In this document: positions 14,649-17,773 of the stretch, piece after piece
Layout of the letters: each line of letters begins with the position of its first letter
Numbering within the stretch: the first letter of the stretch is position 1
From: an uncultured Clostridia bacterium
Lineage (GTDB): Bacteria; Bacillota; Clostridia; Christensenellales; Aristaeellaceae
Reading direction: 5' to 3'
DNA length: 17,773 nt
NCBI GenBank assembly: GCA_947600345.1
Contig: CANQGC010000028.1
Coordinates: forward strand, 1-17,773
The notes under the pieces: generated by a model
What the model was told of the DNA's origin: nothing
Databases searched by the model: none
What the model saw: the letters and a program-made list of their open reading frames with translations, nothing else
Position numbers and translations under genes: made by a program

Positions 14649-15374
14649 CTAGAGGCCAAACGGCAGAAACGCCGCCGCCACCGCGAAGACGATGCTCGGC
14701 AGCAGGTTTGCCACGCGCACGCGCTTGCCCCAGACCAGATTCAGCCCCACGCAGAAGATCAGGATCGAGCCGATCAGCGAGAGGTTTGCCAGCGCCGCAT
14801 CGGTCATGATGGGCCGCAGGAAGCGCGCCAGCAGCGTCATCGCGCCCTGGAAGATAGCCACGGGAATGGCCGAGAAGGCGCAGCCCTTGCCCATCGAGCA
14901 GCTCATGATGAGTATGATGATGAGGTCGAGCACGGCCTTGGTGGCGAGTATGGAGTAGTCGCCGAACATGCCGTCCTCGATGGCGCCGACCACGGCCATC
15001 GCGCCGATGCAGACGGTGAGCGAGGCGGTGACGAAGGCGTCCACGAAGCCGCGCTCGCCGGAGTTGCCGGTCTTCTGCTTGAGCCACTCGCCGAAGCGCT
15101 CGAAGCGATCCTCCAGGTCGATCCACTCGCCCAGCAGCGCGCCGAGGGTGAGGCAGCCCACGATGAGCATGGAGCGCCCGCTGGCCAGCTTGCCGCCGGA
15201 GATCGAGAGCATGCCCTCGAGCGCGCCGCCGATGCCGATGAACAGCACGCTCACGCCGCAGGCCATGTTGAGCGTATTCTGGAAGCGCTGGCTGAGCCTG
15301 CGCCCCACCAGCCGCCCGAGCAAGCCGCCGGCGACGATGGCCGCCGCGTTGATGAGCGTTCCCAAGCCGATCAT
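14649..15374 (-). CDS. DUF554 family membrane protein (YqgA-like)
   Basis: The 241-residue protein matches DUF554. It begins with the typical GLGTLINAAAIVAGGLLGRLVG and has MLIVGCLTLGALLGEWIDLEDRFERFGEWLK near 69-99. About six or seven membrane helices follow, including a SIVFAVAAAFLPFGL end. It is a predicted inner-membrane protein of unknown function, possibly a transporter. AAAGGAC lies about 9 bases before the ATG. A tight stem GCCCCCC-TGC-GGGGGGC (15391-15407) sits in its leader just upstream of that site. Its own promoter is at 15441-15469. The convergent partner is the 46-residue protein, with stop codons one base apart. Confidence 0.92.
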   Translation of the reverse strand: MIGLGTLINAAAIVAGGLLGRLVGRRLSQRFQNTLNMACGVSVLFIGIGGALEGMLSISGGKLASGRSMLIVGCLTLGALLGEWIDLEDRFERFGEWLKQKTGNSGERGFVDAFVTASLTVCIGAMAVVGAIEDGMFGDYSILATKAVLDLIIILIMSCSMGKGCAFSAIPVAIFQGAMTLLARFLRPIMTDAALANLSLIGSILIFCVGLNLVWGKRVRVANLLPSIVFAVAAAFLPFGL

Positions 15375-15440
15375 GTATGTTCAGTCCTTTGCCCCCCTGC
15401 GGGGGGCTTCTTTTGTGCCGCTGCGGGGCGGCCAGCGAAT

Positions 15441-15469
15441 ATTCTATCACAGGTGTCTGGGGAAAGCAA
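15441..15469 (-). promoter_or_regulatory. Promoter of the DUF554 gene
   Basis: TTGCTT (15464-15469), 17 bases, TAGAAT (15441-15446) on the minus strand. The leader is about 60 bases long and contains the C6/G6 stem at 15391-15407. Confidence 0.65.
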
Positions 15470-15490
15470 GTTTAGATTTAAGGTGTTGGG

Positions 15491-15860
15491 GCGCCTTGCG
15501 GCGCATGCCGCCGCTTTGCGGCGGCATGGGGTTGGGAATCTCCACTGGAGATTCCCTGCAGCGAAAATCCTTGCGGATTTTGGCTGGCTGCCTCACGACA
15601 AGGGGATTAGGAATCCCCACTGGGGATTCCTTCAGCGGCGGCCCTGCGGGCCGTCGCTGCTGCCTGTGGGCAGGGGCGCCTGCCGGCGGCCCAAGGAGAG
15701 ATGGGGGACGTCAAGCGTCCCCCGTTCCCTCCTTGGATTCTCCCCTCCCTCTCCTGACCAGGGCTGCGGCCCTGGACCCGGGGTTGGCTGAGTTCGTATT
15801 GCCGAGGTTTCGTTATCGGGCCGACAATACCGGCCCTCTGGGGCGTTTGGTTTTTGGGTA
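15491..15860 (+). repeat. Hairpin-rich intergenic repeat, copy R2b
   Basis: This is the second copy of the R2 type, expanded by one extra two-hairpin unit. Order: GCGCC-TTGC-GGCGC; CATGCCGCCGC-TTT-GCGGCGGCATG (15504-15528); GGGAATCTCC-ACT-GGAGATTCCC (15534-15556); AAAATCC-TTGC-GGATTTT within an AGC...GCT frame (15560-15585); GGAATCCCC-ACT-GGGGATTCC (15610-15630); AGCGGCGGCCC-TGC-GGGCCGTCGCT (15634-15658); then the same CCAAGGAG two-tier stem, CCAGGGC stem and GGGCCG stem as R2a. Base changes in arms are matched on the other arm (CTCC/GGAG against CCCC/GGGG). Confidence 0.88.
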
Positions 15861-16050
15861 CGGGGGCTACCGGGGGTAGTTCGTGTTGCGGAGGTTTCGT
15901 TACGCCGCGGTTACGCGCCCGCGGCGGCCGGGGGGCTGCGGGCTTTGCCCGCAGCGTGGGGGACGCAGGGGAAGGGGCGGGATTCGCTTATCCTTCCTTT
16001 CGTTGCTGCGCTAGTGTCCTTTTGGTTTTTCTCCCCGTCCCCAATACGCA
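15861..16050. other. Gene-free linker between R2b and R3
   Basis: No gene is supported. The stretch holds more small stems: CTACC-GGG-GGTAG (15867-15879), GCCGCGG/CCGCGGC (15904-15925) and CTGCGGGC-TTT-GCCCGCAG (15936-15954). The block around TTGCGGAGGTTTCGTTA near 15885-15902 repeats a similar block near 15800-15815. It looks like part of the same mosaic. Confidence 0.6.
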
Positions 16051-16198
16051 GAAATCCTGCCCATGATCTACGGGCAGGATTTCGTCGCTTCGAACTATGA
16101 TTCCTGGAGAAACGCAACGCAGGACTTTGGGCCCATGATCTACGGGCCCAAAGTCCGTCGCTCATGCGCGGCAGCAGATGGCCGGCGGCCCCGCCGCC
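16051..16198 (+). repeat. Hairpin-rich intergenic repeat, copy R3
   Basis: Two long perfect stems share the loop ATGATCTAC: GAAATCCTGCCC/GGGCAGGATTTC (16051-16083) and GGACTTTGGGCCC/GGGCCCAAAGTCC (16122-16156). Then come a GCGGCAGCAG block and GGCGGC-CCC-GCCGCC (16184-16198), which touches the epimerase stop codon. The arrangement and orientation relative to the neighbouring gene match R1 next to the isomerase. Confidence 0.88.
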
Positions 16199-17074
16199 CT
16201 ACATTTCGGTGTCGAACATGTAGCGTTGGAACTTGAGGGCGTCGGCGGCGTCCTTGTCGAGCTTGGCTTCGCTCAGGTCGTCGTACATGTTGTGCCAGAT
16301 GCGGATGTCCCGGCCGACCTCGCCGCCCATCTTGACGAAGGGCTCCATGCAGCAACCGCCGGTGAAGCCGATCTCCCGCAGCGCGGCGCCGATCTCCCGC
16401 CAGGGCGTGCGGCCCTTGCCCGGCACGCGGCGGTTGCACTCGCCGGTGTGGAAGTGGCCCAGCTTGTCGCCCGCCAGGCGGATCGCCGCAGCCATGTCGT
16501 CCTCCTCAATGTTCATGTGGAAGGTGTCGAGCATCACGTAAACGTTCTTCTCGCCCACCTCCTCCACGAACTTCACGCCCTCGGCGCAGGTGTTGAGTAG
16601 ATAGCCCTCAAAGCGGTTCAGCACCTCCAGGCAGAAGTTCACGCCGCTGTCGGCGGCATGCCGCGCCACCTCGCGCACGTTCTCCACCGAACGCGCCCAG
16701 TCGCCCTCCTTGTCGATGGGCTTCGTGTAGTCCACCGGCCAGTAGGAGTACACGCCGCCGCCGATGTGGTGGATGTCCAGAATCTCAAAGCGGCGGAAGA
16801 GCTCGTAGTAGAACTCCTTCGCAGCCCGAACCACGGCGGGATCATCGCTGGCCATATTGTAGGCCGCCGACGGGCCGTAGCCGCCGGTCAGGTAGATGCC
16901 GTTGTCCTCCGCGCACTTGCGCAGGTCCTTGAGCGTCTGGATGGGGAAATCATTGACCGGCGCGCAGCCGATCTCCAGGAAGTCGAAGCCGAGCCTGGCG
17001 ACCTTCTCGATGTAGGGGATGTAGTCCGCGCCCCACATGTCCTCCCAGTAGGCGTAGTAGATGCCGTGTTTCAT
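16199..17074 (-). CDS. D-psicose (D-allulose)/D-tagatose 3-epimerase
   Basis: The 291-residue protein closely resembles the characterised clostridial D-psicose 3-epimerases, which interconvert D-fructose and D-psicose with Mn2+ or Co2+ in a TIM barrel. The start MKHGIYYAYWE is typical. The metal ligands fall at the expected positions E150, D183, H209 and E244, with the substrate-contacting E156, H186 and R215 also present (CLEVLNRFE, MLDTFHMNIEED, HTGECNRRVPGKGR, MEPFVKMGG). I chose the ATG at 17072-17074, preceded by GGGAGGAG; an upstream extension of 31 residues would pass through the promoter. The gene is monocistronic, downstream of its own promoter, and its stop codon abuts repeat R3. 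Ribulose or tagatose could also be substrates. Confidence 0.93.
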   Translation of the reverse strand: MKHGIYYAYWEDMWGADYIPYIEKVARLGFDFLEIGCAPVNDFPIQTLKDLRKCAEDNGIYLTGGYGPSAAYNMASDDPAVVRAAKEFYYELFRRFEILDIHHIGGGVYSYWPVDYTKPIDKEGDWARSVENVREVARHAADSGVNFCLEVLNRFEGYLLNTCAEGVKFVEEVGEKNVYVMLDTFHMNIEEDDMAAAIRLAGDKLGHFHTGECNRRVPGKGRTPWREIGAALREIGFTGGCCMEPFVKMGGEVGRDIRIWHNMYDDLSEAKLDKDAADALKFQRYMFDTEM

Positions 17075-17110
17075 GGATGCTCCTCCCTTGCGGTGCAATT
17101 TGTTAAATCC

Positions 17111-17139
17111 ATTGTACATGTTTTTTCCGGAAAAAGCAA
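17111..17139 (-). promoter_or_regulatory. Epimerase promoter with palindromic spacer
   Basis: TTGCTT (17134-17139), 17 bases, TACAAT (17111-17116) on the minus strand. The self-complementary TTTTTCCGGAAAAA (17122-17135) fills most of the spacer and touches the -35 box, a natural repressor position. Confidence 0.7.
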
Positions 17140-17163
17140 GGGATTGCTGCGAGAAATGCGGCG

Positions 17164-17430
17164 TCAAAGGAGCAATTGCAACACCACCACCAGCACCGCG
17201 CCCGGCAGGCCCAGGAAGCCCACGGCCATTGCGGTGAAGGGATTGACGCTCACCGAGAAATCGAACAGCGCGCCGACGGCGTTGACCAGCATCAGCGCGA
17301 GCGCGCCCAGCACGCCCCCCGCCAGCAGCCGCCAGAGCAGCTTCATGGGCACGAGGAGAAGGTAGCCCGTCAGGCAGATCAGCGCCAGGCCCACGGCGAA
17401 CGAGGCGATCAGCTCCCAGGGAATGCGCAT
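17164..17430 (-). CDS. bofA: Pro-sigmaK processing inhibitor BofA family protein
   Basis: The 88-residue membrane protein ends with the BofA hallmark, NPFTAMAVGFLGLPGAVLVVVLQLLL (about 63-88), preceded by two hydrophobic helices. In Bacillus, BofA in the outer forespore membrane holds back the SpoIVFB protease that activates sigma K. In Clostridia, BofA homologues occur even where that checkpoint differs. I chose the ATG at 17428-17430 because GGAGG lies 8 bases before it; a GTG 9 bases upstream is also in frame. The ribosome binding site is inside the arm of a 9-bp stem. No usual neighbours (recR, yaaL) are present. It supports a spore-forming host. Confidence 0.85.
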   Translation of the reverse strand: MRIPWELIASFAVGLALICLTGYLLLVPMKLLWRLLAGGVLGALALMLVNAVGALFDFSVSVNPFTAMAVGFLGLPGAVLVVVLQLLL

Positions 17431-17438
17431 GGATAACA

Positions 17439-17462
17439 CCTCCGCATCAGCTTATGCGGAGG
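17439..17462 (-). promoter_or_regulatory. Hairpin sequestering the bofA ribosome binding site
   Basis: CCTCCGCAT (17439-17447) and ATGCGGAGG (17454-17462) form a perfect 9-bp stem with a 6-base loop. In the bofA message the Shine-Dalgarno GGAGG is the 3' arm of this stem, 8 bases before the ATG. A second stem, GCCGGA/TCCGGC (17467-17483), lies just upstream. Confidence 0.65.
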
Positions 17463-17495
17463 GCAGGCCGGAAAGTATCCGGCGCTATCGTTTTC

Positions 17496-17773
17496 AACGC
17501 GGCAGCCGGCGGGGCCGGCGGCCAGCTGCTGCCGCGTTTAGGCGACGGACTTTGGGCCCGTAGATCATGGGCCTAAAGTCCTGCGTTGCGTTTCTGAAGG
17601 AGCCTTGGTACGAGGCACGACCTCTGGCCCCATAGATCCGAGGGCCAGAGGTCTTCGTTTGGGGAACGGGAGGCCCGGCCTAAACGCGGCAGCAGAAGGG
17701 AGAATCCAAGGAACCTCAGGTTCCTTGGCAGGAATTCTTAAGGGACAGAGTCCCTTAAGCAGGTCCGGGCAGC
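17496..17773 (-). repeat. Hairpin-rich intergenic repeat, copy R4 (inverted, runs off the window)
   Basis: This copy is inverted relative to R1 and R3. In plus order: AACGCGGCAGC/GCTGCCGCGTT (17496-17538) enclosing CCGGC-GGG-GCCGG; GGACTTTGGGCCC/GGGCCTAAAGTCC (17547-17581, one G-T pair) with loop GTAGATCAT; GACCTCTGGCCC/GGGCCAGAGGTC (17619-17653) with loop CATAGATCCGA; CCAAGGAACC-TCA-GGTTCCTTGG (17706-17728); CTTAAGGGAC-AGA-GTCCCTTAAG (17737-17759). Positions 17687-17732 are the exact inverse of 32-77. No gene is visible from 17431 to the window end. Confidence 0.87.

Noticed and set aside
16122..16156. REP element mobilised by a RAYT (TnpA_REP) transposase.
   Set aside because: The stems lack a GTAG/GGAG foot in the usual position (GTAG occurs only in the loop), and no Y1 transposase gene is in the window. 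It stays open at genome level.
15491..16198. CRISPR array, integron attC cluster or rRNA/tRNA in the gene-free stretch.
   Set aside because: Repeats are not evenly spaced with unique spacers, no attC core sites were seen, and no tRNA cloverleaf or rRNA sequence is apparent.

Overview
This window looks like chromosomal DNA from a GC-rich, endospore-forming Firmicute of class Clostridia, probably an uncultured gut-type lineage. The evidence is strong AAGGAGG-type ribosome binding sites, SigA-like promoters (TTGNNN, 17-18 bases, TATAAT) embedded in GC-rich coding DNA, a BofA-family sporulation protein, and clostridial-looking housekeeping proteins. The taxon is inferred; no rRNA or other phylogenetic marker beyond asnS is present.

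Layout, left to right. Positions 1-257 hold a hairpin-rich repeat (called R1 here). A fucose/arabinose isomerase-family gene (minus) follows, then a minus-strand operon of a MATE exporter, azlC and azlD with a clear terminator. A divergent promoter region leads to mntP (manganese efflux, TTG start) and asnS (own promoter and terminator). Next is a minus-strand glgP-GH13 operon for breaking down glycogen or maltodextrin. A class I aminotransferase (plus) diverges from it. A gene-poor stretch with repeat R2a comes next, then a 49-residue Cys-rich protein and an AraC-family regulator (both minus). A 46-residue basic/glycine-rich protein (plus) meets a DUF554 membrane protein (minus) tail to tail. 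A second gene-poor stretch (about 15470-16198) holds repeats R2b and R3. The window closes with a D-psicose/D-tagatose 3-epimerase, a bofA-like gene and repeat R4.

The genes are ordinary housekeeping and carbon-metabolism functions. Two sugar isomerase/epimerase genes (fucose isomerase type and psicose 3-epimerase) sit about 15 kb apart, each with its own promoter. The glgP-GH13 pair is a compact unit in which GH13 trims branched or cyclic alpha-glucans and GlgP releases glucose-1-phosphate.

The most unusual content is between the genes. Four loci (R1, R2a, R2b with R3, R4) carry a modular family of hairpins. Arms change between copies but remain complementary, while loops (ATCTA core) and junction blocks are conserved. 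Two apparently different subfamilies share one module whose inner hairpin has been exchanged. Compensatory arm changes in such few copies suggest selection on, or copying through, a folded RNA or single-stranded DNA form. I do not recognise this family. Secondary points are a hairpin that buries the bofA ribosome binding site, palindromic operator candidates at several promoters, and two small genes.
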